Shown: positions 16,061 through 26,703 of the stretch, piece by piece
Position numbering within the stretch: the stretch's first letter is position 1
How the letters are laid out: each line of letters opens with the position of its first letter
NCBI RefSeq assembly: GCF_000803315.1
Contig: NZ_JRMH01000002.1
Location: forward strand, 372,001-436,000
Source: Pectobacterium actinidiae
GTDB lineage: Bacteria > Pseudomonadota > Gammaproteobacteria > Enterobacterales > Enterobacteriaceae
Direction of reading: 5' to 3'
Length of the DNA: 64,000 nt
Position numbers and translations under genes: made by a program
The notes under the pieces: generated by a model
Databases searched by the model: none
Seen by the model: the letters and a program-made list of their open reading frames with translations, nothing else
Told to the model about the DNA's origin: nothing

Positions 16061-16975
16061 ATGAAAAAGACTTCTGATTATGCTGTCGCCGTTATCGGTC
16101 TGGGTTCCATGGGTTTTGGCGCTGCGGCATCCTGCATCAACGCGGGCCTGACGACATACGGTGTCGATATCAACCCGCAGGCACTGGAAAGATTACGTCA
16201 GGCGGGTGCGGCGCAGGCTGACACGCGTATTGATGCCTTCGCTGACAAGCTGGATGCCGTCGTGTTGTTAGTCGTGAACGCCGCACAGGTCAACGGGATT
16301 TTGTTTGGTGAACCGCAGGTCGCGGCGAAGCTCAAGCCCGGCACCGTAGTGATGGTGTCCTCCACGATCTCCGCGCAGGATGCCAAAAACATTGAACAGC
16401 GTCTGGCCGAGCATCAGCTCATCATGCTGGATGCGCCCGTGTCCGGCGGTGCCGCGAAAGCCGCCGCAGGCGACATGACGGTGATGGCATCCGGCTCCGA
16501 TCTGGCGTTTGAGACACTGAAGCCAGTGCTCGACGCCGTAGCGGGCAAGGTTTACCGCATTGGTGAAGAAATTGGACTGGGTGCGACGGTTAAAATTATC
16601 CATCAGCTATTGGCCGGCGTACACATCGCCGCCGGGGCAGAAGCAATGGCACTGGCTGCCCGCGCTGACATTCCGCTGGATATCATGTACGACGTGGTGA
16701 CCAACGCCGCCGGAAATTCCTGGATGTTTGAGAACCGTATGCGCCACGTGGTAGACGGCGACTACACGCCAAAATCCGCCGTTGATATCTTCGTGAAAGA
16801 TTTGGGATTGGTTACCGACACCGCCAAATCACTCCATTTCCCGCTGCCGTTGGCCTCTACGGCGTTCAACATGTTCACTGCCGCTAGCAATGCCGGATTC
16901 GGTAAAGAAGACGACAGCGCGGTCATCAAGATTTTCAACGGCATTACGCTGCCGGAAAAGAAGGAGGCGCCATGA
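16061..16975 (+). CDS. ltnD: L-threonate dehydrogenase LtnD
   Basis: 304 residues of the beta-hydroxyacid dehydrogenase family. Rossmann dinucleotide motif VIGLGSMGFGAA at residues 8-19, substrate-binding DAPVSGGAAKAAAGD near 126, and GLGATVKIIHQL near 171 with the catalytic Lys. It oxidises L-threonate at C2 to 2-oxo-tetronate with NAD. First gene of the operon, overlapping otnK by four bases. Synteny with the otn genes and regulator identifies it among many similar dehydrogenases. Confidence 0.93.
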   Translation: MKKTSDYAVAVIGLGSMGFGAAASCINAGLTTYGVDINPQALERLRQAGAAQADTRIDAFADKLDAVVLLVVNAAQVNGILFGEPQVAAKLKPGTVVMVSSTISAQDAKNIEQRLAEHQLIMLDAPVSGGAAKAAAGDMTVMASGSDLAFETLKPVLDAVAGKVYRIGEEIGLGATVKIIHQLLAGVHIAAGAEAMALAARADIPLDIMYDVVTNAAGNSWMFENRMRHVVDGDYTPKSAVDIFVKDLGLVTDTAKSLHFPLPLASTAFNMFTAASNAGFGKEDDSAVIKIFNGITLPEKKEAP

Positions 16976-18237
16976 TCAAGCTAGGTGTGATTGCAGACGA
17001 TTTTACCGGTGCCACGGATATCGCCAGCTTTCTGGTGAACAACGGGCTGCCGACCGTACAGCTCAACGGTGTGCCGCCGTCCGATTTTAAGGTTGAGACG
17101 CAGGCTGTGGTCATTAGCCTGAAATCGCGTTCTTGCCCGGCGGAGCAGGCGGTGGCGGATTCCCTCAAGGCGCTGGCGTGGCTGCAACAGCAGGGTTGCC
17201 AGCAGTTCTACTTTAAATATTGCTCCACCTTCGACAGCACCGCGAAAGGCAACATCGGTCCAGTGACCGATGCGCTGTTGGAACAGCTTGGCGAAACGCA
17301 GACCATCATCTCTCCGGCACTGCCGGTAAACGGCCGAACTGTCTATCAAGGGCATTTATTCGTGATGGATCAGCTGTTGTCCGAATCCGGGATGCGCCAC
17401 CATCCGGTCACGCCGATGACGGACAGCAACCTGATGCGCGTGATGGAGCAGCAGGCTGCCGGGCGTTGCGGATTAGTGCCGTATGCCGTGATGGATCTGG
17501 GAGCGGAGGCCGTCAAACAACGGCTGGCGCAGTTGAAAGAAGAAGGTGTGCGCTATGTGGTGCTGGATACGCTGAACGAACAGCATCTCCTCACGCAGGG
17601 CGAAGCGCTACGCGATATGAAGCTGGTCACCGGTGGATCCGGCCTTGCCATTGGACTGGCACGCCAATGGGCAGAGTCTGCGGCACAAACGGGTTCTGCA
17701 ACCGACGCTGGCAAACCGCAGCCCGGCGCTGGCGTCGTGCTATCAGGTTCTTGTTCGGTGATGACCAACAAGCAGGTCGCTCAGTACCTGAAGCAAGCGG
17801 CAGGCCGCGCGATCGATGTTGCCCGTAGCCTGCAAGGCGATGAATCCTACGTGCAGGAACTGGTTGATTGGGTGAAAGCACACCGTGACGACGTGCTCGC
17901 CCCGTTGCTGTACGCCACCTCATCACCCGATGAACTGGCGCAAATTCAGCAGCGTTGGGGGGCAGAGGCCAGCAGTCAGGCGGTAGAGAAACTGTTTGCC
18001 GCCGTTGCCCGCCAGCTTCAGCAAGATGGCTTCCAGCGCTTCATCATCGCGGGCGGTGAAACCTCCAGCATCGTGGTGCAGACGCTGGGCATTCAGGCGT
18101 TCCATATCGGGCCGTCTATTTCCCCTGGTGTGCCGTGGGTGCGCTCTACCAATCATCCGCTCTCGCTGGCGTTGAAATCCGGTAATTTCGGCGATGAAGA
18201 CTTCTTTGCCCGCGCCCAGAAGGAGTGTGCCGCATGA
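16972..18237 (+). CDS. otnK: 3-oxo-tetronate kinase OtnK
   Basis: 421 residues, DUF1537-type kinase. N-terminal ADDFTGATDIASFLVNNG is the substrate-binding motif of the family; the C-terminal nucleotide-binding part has the Gly-rich IIAGGETSSIVVQTLG. It phosphorylates the 3-oxo-tetronate made by the isomerase to 3-oxo-tetronate 4-phosphate. Overlaps both neighbours by four bases (ATGA), so the operon is tightly coupled. Confidence 0.94.
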   Translation: MIKLGVIADDFTGATDIASFLVNNGLPTVQLNGVPPSDFKVETQAVVISLKSRSCPAEQAVADSLKALAWLQQQGCQQFYFKYCSTFDSTAKGNIGPVTDALLEQLGETQTIISPALPVNGRTVYQGHLFVMDQLLSESGMRHHPVTPMTDSNLMRVMEQQAAGRCGLVPYAVMDLGAEAVKQRLAQLKEEGVRYVVLDTLNEQHLLTQGEALRDMKLVTGGSGLAIGLARQWAESAAQTGSATDAGKPQPGAGVVLSGSCSVMTNKQVAQYLKQAAGRAIDVARSLQGDESYVQELVDWVKAHRDDVLAPLLYATSSPDELAQIQQRWGAEASSQAVEKLFAAVARQLQQDGFQRFIIAGGETSSIVVQTLGIQAFHIGPSISPGVPWVRSTNHPLSLALKSGNFGDEDFFARAQKECAA

Positions 18238-18890
18238 GTGAAAAACATCAAAGCGCAGAGGCGACGCTGAACAGCGAGCAGCGCGCGCGTGCGGAAATGG
18301 TCAAGCTGGGTGCATCCTTTTTCCAACGCGGCTACGCCACCGGTTCCGCGGGCAATCTCTCACTATTACTGGATGACGGCACGCTGCTGGCAACGCCGAC
18401 GGGCTCCTGCCTCGGCGAGCTGGATGCCGAGCGGCTGTCCAAAGTCAGCATGAGTGGCGAGTGGATCTCGGGGGATAAACCGTCGAAAGAGGTGAGCTTT
18501 CACCTGTCGATTTACCGTAACGATCCCGAATGCAAAGCAATCGTTCACCTGCACAGCACCTATCTGACAGCGCTCTCGTGTCTGGAGGAGCTGGATACGC
18601 AGGATGCCATCAAGCCGTTCACGCCTTACGTGGTGATGCGGGTCGGTAAAGTGCCCGTCGTCCCTTATTACCGTCCCGGCGATGCGCGGCTTGGTGAGGA
18701 TCTGGCGAAGCTGGCCTCACGCTATAAAGCATTCTTGTTGGCTAACCACGGCCCCGTCGTCACCGGTAAGGATCTGCGTGCGGCGGCGGACAACATGGAA
18801 GAGCTGGAAGAAACCGCCAAGCTGATTTTTATTCTCGGTGATCGAAAAATTCGCTACCTCACCGCTGACGAAATTACCGAGCTCTCTTGA
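18234..18890 (+). CDS. otnC: 3-oxo-tetronate 4-phosphate decarboxylase OtnC (class II aldolase family)
   Basis: 218 residues from the ATG that overlaps the otnK stop. Class II aldolase/adducin fold: phosphate-binding SAGNLSLLLDDG, metal-binding HLHSTYLTALS near residue 104 (two His) and a third His in ANHGPVV. It converts 3-oxo-tetronate 4-phosphate to dihydroxyacetone phosphate plus CO2, the exit to glycolysis. Confidence 0.93.
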   Translation: MSEKHQSAEATLNSEQRARAEMVKLGASFFQRGYATGSAGNLSLLLDDGTLLATPTGSCLGELDAERLSKVSMSGEWISGDKPSKEVSFHLSIYRNDPECKAIVHLHSTYLTALSCLEELDTQDAIKPFTPYVVMRVGKVPVVPYYRPGDARLGEDLAKLASRYKAFLLANHGPVVTGKDLRAAADNMEELEETAKLIFILGDRKIRYLTADEITELS

Positions 18891-18923
18891 TGAGCGACGT
18901 TTTACTGCGCTATGGAGTTAACC

Positions 18924-19706
18924 ATGCCTAAGTTTGCTGCCAATCTTTCTATGCTGTTTACCGACATCCCGTTTCTCGACCGCTTTAAAGCCGCTGCCGA
19001 TGCGGGTTTCACCTCAGTCGAGTATCTATTTCCTTATGAATATCCGGCACCGCTGCTGGCAGAAAAGCTGCGGGAGAATGGCCTGAAGCAAGTGTTGTTC
19101 AATACCGCACCCGGTAATATTGCCGCTGGCGAATGGGGCGTGTCTGCCCTGCCCGACCGTATTGAAGATGCCCGCCGGGATATCGATAACGCCTTGGAAT
19201 ATGCGCTGGCGCTGAATTGCCCTTCGGTGCTGGTGATGGGCGGCGTCGTGCCCCCCGGTGAAGACCGTGCGGCCTATCAGCAAACCTTCATCGATAACCT
19301 GCGCTATGCCGCCGATACGTTTGCGCCGCACGGCATCAACATCATGATTGAGGCGCTGAGCGCGAAGGTGAAACCGAATTACCTGTTCGCCAGTCAGTAT
19401 CAGGCGCTGGAATTAGCCAATCTGATCGACAGGCCGAACGTTTATATCCAGCTGGATTTCTTCCACGCACAAATTGTCGATGGCAACCTGACGCAAATTA
19501 TTCACGATTTGGCCGGCCGCATCGGACATATCCAAATTGCTTCGGTGCCCGCCCGTCATGAACCCGATGAAGGAGAAATTAATTATCCTTTCATCTTTGC
19601 CGAGTTGGATCGCGTGAATTATTCCGGCTGGGTTGGCTGTGAATATAACCCACGCGGTAAAACCGAAGACGGGTTGGGATGGGCTAAACCCTATCTGAAT
19701 AAATAA
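18924..19706 (+). CDS. otnI: 2-oxo-tetronate isomerase OtnI
   Basis: 260 residues from the ATG at 18924, preceded by GGAG at good distance. Hydroxypyruvate isomerase-like TIM barrel: [15 protein letters not shown] at the start, metal-ligand Glu in [16 protein letters not shown], and [17 protein letters not shown] with Glu at the end of the barrel. It interconverts 2-oxo- and 3-oxo-tetronate, linking LtnD to OtnK. Last enzyme gene; the permease follows after 179 bases. Confidence 0.93.
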   Translation: MPKFAANLSMLFTDIPFLDRFKAAADAGFTSVEYLFPYEYPAPLLAEKLRENGLKQVLFNTAPGNIAAGEWGVSALPDRIEDARRDIDNALEYALALNCPSVLVMGGVVPPGEDRAAYQQTFIDNLRYAADTFAPHGINIMIEALSAKVKPNYLFASQYQALELANLIDRPNVYIQLDFFHAQIVDGNLTQIIHDLAGRIGHIQIASVPARHEPDEGEINYPFIFAELDRVNYSGWVGCEYNPRGKTEDGLGWAKPYLNK

Positions 19707-19885
19707 ATCATTGCTCTTTTTATAACAAATAAACACCAGAGAAATATTTATAAAATACGAGAAAAGGTCAGATTCCCGCATTATTTCAGTGCGGGAGTCA
19801 GGTCACCCTTTTCTTCAAATAAAACAATAACCCACTACCTTTTCAGCCTCTGAATTGAAAAGACGGGATCAATGAGGATAAGAAC

Positions 19886-21244
19886 ATGGCCACCTCGCTC
19901 TTACTCTGCATCGCTATCGCCGGGGTATTACTCCTGCTACTGATGGTCATTAAATTTAAAATTCAGCCCTTTGTCGCGCTGCTGGTCGTCAGCTTGCTCG
20001 TTGCATTGGCTACGGGTATTCCCACTGGCGACGTAATGAAAGTGATTACTTCCGGCATGGGCGGTATTCTCGGTTCGGTGGCGATTATTATCGGCCTCGG
20101 TGCCATGCTGGGTAGAATGATCGAAGTGTCCGGCGGCGCGGAATCCTTAGCGCACCGCTTTGCCCAATTAATGGGGCCGGGATTAATGGTGGCGGCATTA
20201 ACCATCGCAGCCTTTATTCTGGGTATTCCGGTCTTTTTCGATGTTGGCTTTATTATTCTCGCCCCGATTATTTACGGCTTTGCAAAAGTCGCGAAAGTCT
20301 CCCCGATTAAATTCGGTTTGCCCGTCGCAGGCGTCATGCTGACAGTGCACGTTGCGCTGCCGCCTCACCCCGGCCCGGTTGCTGCCGCTGGCCTGTTGAA
20401 TGCGGATATCGGCTGGTTGACCATCATTGGTCTGCTGGTGTCGATTCCTGTCGGCATCATCAGCTACTGGGCTGCCAAAGCCATGAACCGCCGCAAGTAC
20501 GCACTTTCCGTCGAAGTGCTAGAGCAGTTGCAGTTGGCAAAGCCGGAGGACACCACGCCGAACACCGCTCCCGTGTCAGCCCCTTCTGCCGGGCTGATCG
20601 CCGCACTCATTGCGATTCCTATCGCCATCATTATGCTCGGCACCGTGTCCGCGACCATTCTGCCTGCCGGACATCCGGTGCGTAACGTGATGTCGCTGGT
20701 CGGTTCTCCCGCCGTGGCGCTGCTGATTGCGCTAGGATTAGCATTCTGGCTGATTGCCCTGCGTCGCGGCTGGTCGCTGGAGAAAGCCAGTGGAGTGATG
20801 GGCGATGCCATGCCTGCCGCCGCGATGGTCATTATGGTGACCGGTGCGGGTGGCGTGTTCGGTAAAGTGCTGGTGGAGTCGGGCATTGGTAAAGCGCTGG
20901 CGGATACGCTGACCAGCATTCACCTGCCGCTGGTGCCTGCCGCGTTTATTCTGTCGCTGGCGCTACGCGCCTCGCAGGGGTCGGCCACCGTTGCGATTCT
21001 CACCACCTGCGGCCTGCTGAGCGAAGCCGTCAGCGGTCTGAATCAGATGCAACTCGTGCTGGTGACGCTCTCTGCCTGCTTTGGCGGGCTGGGTCTGTCG
21101 CACGTCAATGACTCCGGTTTCTGGATCGTCACCAAGTATCTGGGGCTGTCCGTCGCCGATGGCCTGCGCACCTGGACAGTGCTGACGACTATCCTAGGGC
21201 TGTCCGGCTTCCTCTTCACCTGGGCACTGTGGCTGGCATTTTAA
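19886..21244 (+). CDS. ygbN: GntP-family permease (YgbN-like), probable threonate/tetronate importer
   Basis: 452 residues, about 12-14 membrane segments, GntP family: conserved PVFFDVGFIILAPI near residue 113, HVALPPHPGPVAAA near 154 and GLSHVNDSGFWIV near 410. E. coli ygbN occupies the same place behind ygbM(otnI). Members import sugar acids with protons, so four-carbon acids are the likely cargo. A 9-bp-stem hairpin follows the stop. Confidence 0.92.
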   Translation: MATSLLLCIAIAGVLLLLLMVIKFKIQPFVALLVVSLLVALATGIPTGDVMKVITSGMGGILGSVAIIIGLGAMLGRMIEVSGGAESLAHRFAQLMGPGLMVAALTIAAFILGIPVFFDVGFIILAPIIYGFAKVAKVSPIKFGLPVAGVMLTVHVALPPHPGPVAAAGLLNADIGWLTIIGLLVSIPVGIISYWAAKAMNRRKYALSVEVLEQLQLAKPEDTTPNTAPVSAPSAGLIAALIAIPIAIIMLGTVSATILPAGHPVRNVMSLVGSPAVALLIALGLAFWLIALRRGWSLEKASGVMGDAMPAAAMVIMVTGAGGVFGKVLVESGIGKALADTLTSIHLPLVPAAFILSLALRASQGSATVAILTTCGLLSEAVSGLNQMQLVLVTLSACFGGLGLSHVNDSGFWIVTKYLGLSVADGLRTWTVLTTILGLSGFLFTWALWLAF

Positions 21245-21609
21245 GCATAATACCGCCAGCGCGTATCATCGCTGGCGGTTCCCCTCAGGGGTAAAACATG
21301 ATCATCCTGAAAACCACCAATCAATAGCAATTTCCGCTCAAAAAATCACATACAATAAATAACAACTATCAATCTAGCGATTAGTGAGCATTTTATCCGC
21401 TTATCCAACCCTCTTTTTTTTCCTCACCACCTTATAGTGATAGATCAGCTCTGCATTAGCACATCAAATGCTCAGCCAGAAGAATTAAGTCAGAGATAAA
21501 GTCACCGGTTGCTTCTTTTCGAACTACCCTTACAGACATTTTCACAACACGCTTTCGTGGAAAAAAATAGATTTCTTTCTGTAAACAGACTTACCCACCA
21601 AGGAATACG
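21245..21609. other. Intergenic region before the first chemoreceptor
   Basis: 365 bases: a terminator hairpin at 21253-21278, then AT-rich DNA that must hold the chemoreceptor promoter. I looked for a flagellar sigma-28 promoter and found no convincing match. Confidence 0.5.
21253..21278 (+). terminator. Terminator hairpin of the ltn/otn operon
   Basis: CCGCCAGCG, eight-base loop, CGCTGGCGG, followed by TT and C-rich sequence. Nine-base perfect stem nine bases after the permease stop. Confidence 0.7.
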
Positions 21610-23274
21610 ATGAATATGTTAAAAAATATGAAACTGGGAACGATGCTCGGTACGGGTTTCACCTTTGTCATTATTATTGGCTGCCTTGTGGCGCTATTTG
21701 GCCGTATGCAGTTGTCTGAGCTCGGCAGCAACATCCAATTGTTGTCACAAGTTCGTATCACCAATCTGCTGCAAATGCAGGATGTCAAAGACAACGTCAA
21801 TACTGTCTCGCGTTCAGTACGCAACATTGCGCTAATGGACAACCGTCAGGAGATGGAACAAGAGCAGCAGCGCATCGAAGGATTGCTACAGCAGAACCTG
21901 AAAATGCTGGAAGCACTACACACTCGCGCCGTTTCTCCCGAAGCGCGTGAACGCATTCAGAATTTGATGGCGCTCAGCCCCCCCTATCGTGAAGCGCTGA
22001 ATAAAGCCATTACCTTGGGTCTTTCGGGACAAACTGAAGAAGCGCGAAAAATGATTTTTACCGAAATGCGCGACACGCAGGGTGCGGTATTTAAAGCACT
22101 CGACGACATGATCGCCGTTCAAAAAAACTTAACCGTGGAAACGGCAGACACGTCCGATCGCCAGGCAACCAATTCGGGCACGCTGATGTTGGTTATTGCC
22201 GGATTGGCAGCACTGTTAGGAGCGCTTATTGCCTGGATGATTACACGCCGCATCAAGAATCAGTTGGGCGGTGAACCCGCCTATGCCGTTGAAATTGCAC
22301 AACAGGTCGCACAAGGCAATCTGGCGTTAGACATCGTTCTGGTTCCCGGAGATAACCGCAGCGTATTGGCTGCAATGGCGCTCATGCGCGATAGCCTCAG
22401 CCAGACGGTCGATCAGGTGCGACAAAGCAGCGAATCCATCGCGACCGGCGCGACCCAAATCTCAAGCGGCAATACCGATCTGAGCCAACGCACGGAAGAA
22501 CAAGCGTCGAATCTGCAACAGACCGCAGCGTCGATGGAACAGATGAATACCACGATCAAACAAAACACCGATACGGTAAATATGGCGTCCGAGCTGGCGC
22601 AGTCGGCAAGCGTCACAGCGAGTAAAGGTGGTGATGTCGTCAATAATGTCGTCACCACAATGGAAGACATCACTTCAAGCTCACATAAAATCGGCGATAT
22701 CATCGGTGTTATCGACGGCATTGCCTTCCAGACCAATATTCTGGCACTCAATGCGGCGGTAGAAGCCGCGCGAGCAGGAGAACAGGGGCGAGGCTTTGCC
22801 GTTGTCGCAGGGGAAGTCCGTTCACTGGCGCAGCGTTCCGCTTCCGCTGCGAAAGAGATCAAAGAGCTGATCGAAGAAAGCGTAGAGAAAGTCGAAACGG
22901 GCTCACTGCTTGTCAACGAAGCAGGTACAACGATGAGCGAAATCGTTGAACAAGTGCGCCGTGTCGCAGAATTACTCAGTGAGATCGGTGTAACGACCCG
23001 AGAACAGTCGCAGGGCATTTCTCAGGTTAATGACGCTGTAAATCAGTTAGACGAGGTGACACAGCAGAATGCGGCGCTCGTTGAAGAATCGGCGACAGCA
23101 GCCGATAGCCTGAGCGAACAAGCACGCCGTCTGGTCGAACTGATGAGTGTTTTCCGTCTGGCTAACACTCCGGCACAAACGGTTCGAAAAGCCACACCTC
23201 GAGCGCCACAGGCGTTGGCGTTGGCGGCCAAACCCGGCGTAAAAAATAATTCTCAGGATTGGGAATCGTTTTAA
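21610..23274 (+). CDS. Methyl-accepting chemotaxis protein (pentapeptide DWESF)
   Basis: 554 residues: membrane helix at about 11-30, four-helix-bundle ligand domain to about 188, second membrane helix about 190-212, HAMP, then the coiled signalling hairpin with the conserved tip ([20 protein letters not shown], near 373). The final five residues DWESF are a CheR/CheB docking pentapeptide (NWETF type), so this is a high-abundance-type receptor. The ligand domain has the Tar/Tsr helical look but no Arg pair I can assign to a ligand. Next gene is a paralogue in the same direction. Confidence 0.95.
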   Translation: MNMLKNMKLGTMLGTGFTFVIIIGCLVALFGRMQLSELGSNIQLLSQVRITNLLQMQDVKDNVNTVSRSVRNIALMDNRQEMEQEQQRIEGLLQQNLKMLEALHTRAVSPEARERIQNLMALSPPYREALNKAITLGLSGQTEEARKMIFTEMRDTQGAVFKALDDMIAVQKNLTVETADTSDRQATNSGTLMLVIAGLAALLGALIAWMITRRIKNQLGGEPAYAVEIAQQVAQGNLALDIVLVPGDNRSVLAAMALMRDSLSQTVDQVRQSSESIATGATQISSGNTDLSQRTEEQASNLQQTAASMEQMNTTIKQNTDTVNMASELAQSASVTASKGGDVVNNVVTTMEDITSSSHKIGDIIGVIDGIAFQTNILALNAAVEAARAGEQGRGFAVVAGEVRSLAQRSASAAKEIKELIEESVEKVETGSLLVNEAGTTMSEIVEQVRRVAELLSEIGVTTREQSQGISQVNDAVNQLDEVTQQNAALVEESATAADSLSEQARRLVELMSVFRLANTPAQTVRKATPRAPQALALAAKPGVKNNSQDWESF

Positions 23275-23621
23275 TTACCGTCATGGATGAATCCTTTTCC
23301 CGCATCACAATGGTGCGGGAAAAGCGAAATAGGTTTCGCGCGGTAACTGTTAAAGTAAACTGAAAAATTAGCCCACTATCCTTCTTTCGTATATTGATGC
23401 CTTTCAATGCCATTCCCTTTAATGCCAACAAATACCACGCATTTACCACGGTGTTTTCTAACTGGCTGAAACAAAAAATCTTATACAATAGTTAACTAAA
23501 TAATATCTCTGCCCGCTGCGGATCTCTCTAGCAACCTGAATTCCGCTACCACCATAGAAATAGTTCGACCGACCTATTTCAAACAACGTATTACCAATAA
23601 AGAAAAAAGGATTTGAGGAAT
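23275..23621. other. Intergenic region between the two chemoreceptors
   Basis: 347 bases: a strong hairpin at 23295-23323 and AT-rich DNA leading to a GAGGA ribosome site. So the second receptor probably has its own promoter. No other structure seen. Confidence 0.5.
23295..23323 (+). terminator. Hairpin after the first chemoreceptor
   Basis: TTTTCCCGCA, nine-base loop, TGCGGGAAAA: ten-base perfect arms, 20 bases after the stop. U-rich on one flank only, so strength in the forward direction is uncertain. Confidence 0.6.
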
Positions 23622-25304
23622 ATGCAGAATCTGCTGAAAAACATGAAGCTCGGCACCATGTTAGGTACCGGCTTCGCCTCTGTCATCATCATCGGTCTCA
23701 TGGTCGCCGTTCTGGGGCGCTTCCATTTGGTCGATCTGGGTGAAGATATTGAATCGCTGTCCGAAAAAAATCTGGCCAGCCTCATCCTGATACAGGATGC
23801 CAAGAGCGGCTTTGATGCCGTGGCACGTTCCGTGCGTAATATTGGCCTGACCGATGACAGGAATCGTATTCAGGAAGAAAAGCGCCTGATCGATCAGCAA
23901 ATTGCCCGCAATACTGAAACGCTGGCCAAACTGTATGAGCACCTATCCGAACCAGAAACCCGCGACTCGCTGGAAAGTCTGACGCAGGCTCGCCCAGCAT
24001 ATCGGAATGCCGTGAATAAAGCGGTTGAACTCGGCTTGTCCGAAAACGCAGAAGAAAGAGCGCGTGCCGTGCAGATCATGGTCAATGAAATGCAGGTGAC
24101 GCAGGCACCGGTTTTCGCCGCGTTGGATAGCATGGCGCAATTCCAGAAAAAGCGGACGCAGGACATGACGACAAGCGCCATGCAGGAAGCGCGCGCGGAC
24201 GGTAACACGCTGATCATCTTCGCCACGATTGCGGTGCTGGTCGGTATTCTGGTTTCCGTGCTGATTACTCGCACGATTAAAGGGCTATTGGGTGGAGAAG
24301 TGGTTTATGCCGCTCAGATTGCACAGGCCATTGCGCAGGGAAATCTGGCTGTCACGATCGCTCTGCGTCCCGGCGATAACCACAGCATGCTGGCCGCGAT
24401 GAACGTCATGCGTAAAAGCCTGAGCGGCATTGTTGAACAGGTACGTGAGAGCAGTGAATCTATCGCCACCGGTGCCAGCCAGATTGCCGCAGGCAGTACC
24501 GACCTCAGCCAGCGTACGGAAGAACAGGCCGCTAACCTGCAACAAACCGCCGCTTCAATGGAAGAGATGAGCCAAACCGTACGCCAGAACTCAGACACCG
24601 TGCGCAATGCCGCTCAGCTGGCGCAGGCCGCCAGCAATACAGCGGCTAAAGGCGGTGAAGCCGTTGGTAATATCGTTGTCACCATGAAAGAAATTACCGA
24701 CAGTTCGCATAAAATTGGCGACATCATCAGCGTTATTGACGGCATCGCCTTCCAAACCAACATTCTGGCGCTCAATGCGGCGGTAGAAGCCGCCCGAGCC
24801 GGTGAGCAAGGCCGTGGCTTTGCCGTCGTAGCGGGTGAAGTTCGCTCACTGGCACAGCGCTCCGCCACCGCAGCCAAAGAAATTAAAGAGCTGATCGGCC
24901 ACAGCGTCGAGAAAGTGGAGACGGGCTCCGCGCTGGTCAGCGATGCGGGAACGACGATTGAAGAGTTGGTTCGTCAGGCGCGCCACGTTGCCGATCTGAT
25001 TAACGAAATTGGTGTCACCACACAGGAACAGGAATCCGGCGTGTCACAGATTCATGATGCCGTGAATCAACTCGATCAGGTTACGCAGCAGAACGCCGCA
25101 CTCGTCGAGCAATCCGCATCTGCCGCCGACAGCCTGAGCGATCAGGCTGCCCATTTGGTCGAGCTGATGAAAGTCTTCATCGTTGAAGGTGAATCGTCAC
25201 AGCGCCTTGCCCCAGCGTTGAAAAGACCCGACAGCGCAAAACTCTCTCTCGCCACCCCTAAAAACAACACCGGTAGCGATAACCGGAACTGGGAAACGTT
25301 TTAA
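23622..25304 (+). CDS. Methyl-accepting chemotaxis protein (pentapeptide NWETF)
   Basis: 560 residues from the ATG at 23622 with GAGGA just upstream; a TTG three codons earlier overlaps that site. Same plan as its upstream paralogue: membrane helix, helical periplasmic sensor, second helix at about 190-213, HAMP, signalling hairpin. It ends exactly in the CheR-docking pentapeptide NWETF. N-termini of the two ([16 protein letters not shown] and [15 protein letters not shown]) are nearly identical while the sensor domains differ strongly, the pattern of tandem duplication followed by ligand divergence. A strong terminator follows. Confidence 0.95.
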   Translation: MQNLLKNMKLGTMLGTGFASVIIIGLMVAVLGRFHLVDLGEDIESLSEKNLASLILIQDAKSGFDAVARSVRNIGLTDDRNRIQEEKRLIDQQIARNTETLAKLYEHLSEPETRDSLESLTQARPAYRNAVNKAVELGLSENAEERARAVQIMVNEMQVTQAPVFAALDSMAQFQKKRTQDMTTSAMQEARADGNTLIIFATIAVLVGILVSVLITRTIKGLLGGEVVYAAQIAQAIAQGNLAVTIALRPGDNHSMLAAMNVMRKSLSGIVEQVRESSESIATGASQIAAGSTDLSQRTEEQAANLQQTAASMEEMSQTVRQNSDTVRNAAQLAQAASNTAAKGGEAVGNIVVTMKEITDSSHKIGDIISVIDGIAFQTNILALNAAVEAARAGEQGRGFAVVAGEVRSLAQRSATAAKEIKELIGHSVEKVETGSALVSDAGTTIEELVRQARHVADLINEIGVTTQEQESGVSQIHDAVNQLDQVTQQNAALVEQSASAADSLSDQAAHLVELMKVFIVEGESSQRLAPALKRPDSAKLSLATPKNNTGSDNRNWETF

Positions 25305-25340
25305 AGGCTCAGCCTGGTAATACGAAGCTCATAAAGAAAA

Positions 25341-25366
25341 ACCGCTGATATTTCAGCGGTTTTTTT
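25341..25366 (+). terminator. Rho-independent terminator after second chemoreceptor
   Basis: ACCGCTGA / TCAGCGGT stem with a four-base loop followed by seven T. Textbook form, 36 bases after the stop. Confidence 0.9.
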
Positions 25367-25394
25367 ACATTAACGGGCAGTTCATTATCGGCGA

Positions 25395-26585
25395 TTACAG
25401 CGCCCGACGCAGGCGTGCCACCGCTTCATGCATTTGCTCATCCGTTGCCGTCGCAAAAGACAGACGCAGCGTTGAGTAATCGATATTGTCTGGGAAGAAG
25501 AACTCGCCCGGCACGAAGACCACGCCCTGATCCAGCGTCTTCTTCAGCCATTCCGTCGTGTTGAAATCGTCCTGACGGAACTTGGCCCACAGGAACATCC
25601 CGCCCTTCGGCTGGTTGAAGGTGATCACATCACCCAGTTCCTTCTCGACCAGTTGTGCCAGCAGTTCACCTTTGTGCTTATAGGCGTGGCGGATTTTCTC
25701 GATCTGCGTATCCAGACGTCCCAGCCCCAGATAGCATTCCGCGACGGTCTGCGACAGCGCGCTGGCATGCAGGTCAGCAGCCTGTTTGATAATCGCCACT
25801 TTGTGCAACAGCCAATCCGGCAGAATCGCCCAGCCGAGACGTAATCCCGGTGCCAGCACCTTCGAGAACGTAGAGGTATACAGCACGTATTCCGTGCTAC
25901 CCAGTTGCTCCTGCGCCAGTTGGAACAGCGTCGGGTTGCGCTCTTCGGTGAAGCGTAACTCACCATAGGGATCGTCTTCGATAATGACAAAACCGTAGCG
26001 CTCCGCCAGTTGAATCAATTTCAGGCGACGTTCATAGTTCAGCGTAACGCCGCTCGGGTTACCGAAGTTCGGAACGATATAAACGCCTTTGATGCGCTGT
26101 TTCTTCAACAGCTCTTCCAGCTCATCAACAACCATGCCGTCAGCATCAGATGACACCGACATCACCTGCGCCTGCGCCAGTTCCAGCGTTTGCAGCGCCG
26201 CCAGATAAGTCGGGCGTTCAACGACAAACACGTCGCCCGGATCGACCATTGAACGCATGATCAGATCCAACGCCTGCTGCGAACCCGCCGTCACGACGAT
26301 ATCGTCACCGCGTGTTTTTACACCGCGTACGGCACACAGCTCGGCAATGCGATCGCGCAACACGCTGCTGCCTTCGGTTAAACCATACTGGAATGCCGTT
26401 TTCGGCTGTTCGGTAATCGCTAACTGCGTGGCCTGGCTTAACCCTTCGAAATCAAATAATGCATCTGACGGAATCCCGCCAGCTAGCGAGATAATATTTT
26501 CCATCTTGCTGTGTTTCAGCAGTTCACGGATGGCAGAACTTTTTAACTGAGCGATGCGGTGCGCTAACAACCCTTCAATGGCCAT
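25395..26585 (-). CDS. PLP-dependent aminotransferase, LysN/aminoadipate-transaminase-like
   Basis: 396 residues, fold type I, class I/II aminotransferase. Motifs: SLAGGIPSDALF near residue 33, QYGLTEGSSVLRDRIA, VVTAGSQQALDLIMRS, NFGNPSGVTL (Asn ligand), IIEDDPYGELRF (Asp contacting PLP nitrogen), YTSTFSKVLAPGLRLGW with the Schiff-base Lys, and the C-terminal substrate Arg in LRLSFA. It lacks the GntR DNA-binding domain of MocR relatives. Sits just downstream of livF on the same strand after about 120 bases, so it may transaminate the branched-chain or other amino acids imported by Liv. Exact substrate unknown. Confidence 0.9.
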   Translation of the reverse strand: MAIEGLLAHRIAQLKSSAIRELLKHSKMENIISLAGGIPSDALFDFEGLSQATQLAITEQPKTAFQYGLTEGSSVLRDRIAELCAVRGVKTRGDDIVVTAGSQQALDLIMRSMVDPGDVFVVERPTYLAALQTLELAQAQVMSVSSDADGMVVDELEELLKKQRIKGVYIVPNFGNPSGVTLNYERRLKLIQLAERYGFVIIEDDPYGELRFTEERNPTLFQLAQEQLGSTEYVLYTSTFSKVLAPGLRLGWAILPDWLLHKVAIIKQAADLHASALSQTVAECYLGLGRLDTQIEKIRHAYKHKGELLAQLVEKELGDVITFNQPKGGMFLWAKFRQDDFNTTEWLKKTLDQGVVFVPGEFFFPDNIDYSTLRLSFATATDEQMHEAVARLRRAL

Positions 26586-26640
26586 ATCTTCTTAACCCTT
26601 CTACGAAACAGGCTGGTAAACCAGCCCGATAGCGATTCTC

Positions 26641-26690
26641 CCGTCATTCATCAAGCTACGCTTTCCACAACTCGAATGACTTCGGGTAGA
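26641..26690. repeat. Possible internally deleted ERIC-type element
   Basis: CCGTCATTCATCAAGCTACG at one end and CAACTCGAATGACTTCGGGTA at the other resemble the two ends of enterobacterial ERIC/IRU-like repeats (CCGTCATACTTCAAG and CAACTCGAATTATTTAGGGTA) with almost nothing between. It lies between livF and the aminotransferase gene. Degenerate, so tentative. Confidence 0.4.
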
Positions 26691-26703
26691 TCGACTCTAC
26701 TAA

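Noticed and set aside
17220..17828. 202-codon frame inside otnK in another frame
   Set aside because: Arg- and Cys-rich nonsense overlapping an intact kinase gene.
21245..21609. Sigma-28 flagellar promoter before the first chemoreceptor
   Set aside because: No TAAA-N15-GCCGATAA-like match with acceptable spacing by eye.
22413..23018. 201-codon frame opposite the first chemoreceptor
   Set aside because: Ser/Thr/Ala-rich antisense of the coiled signalling domain; a similar frame occurs opposite the other receptors.
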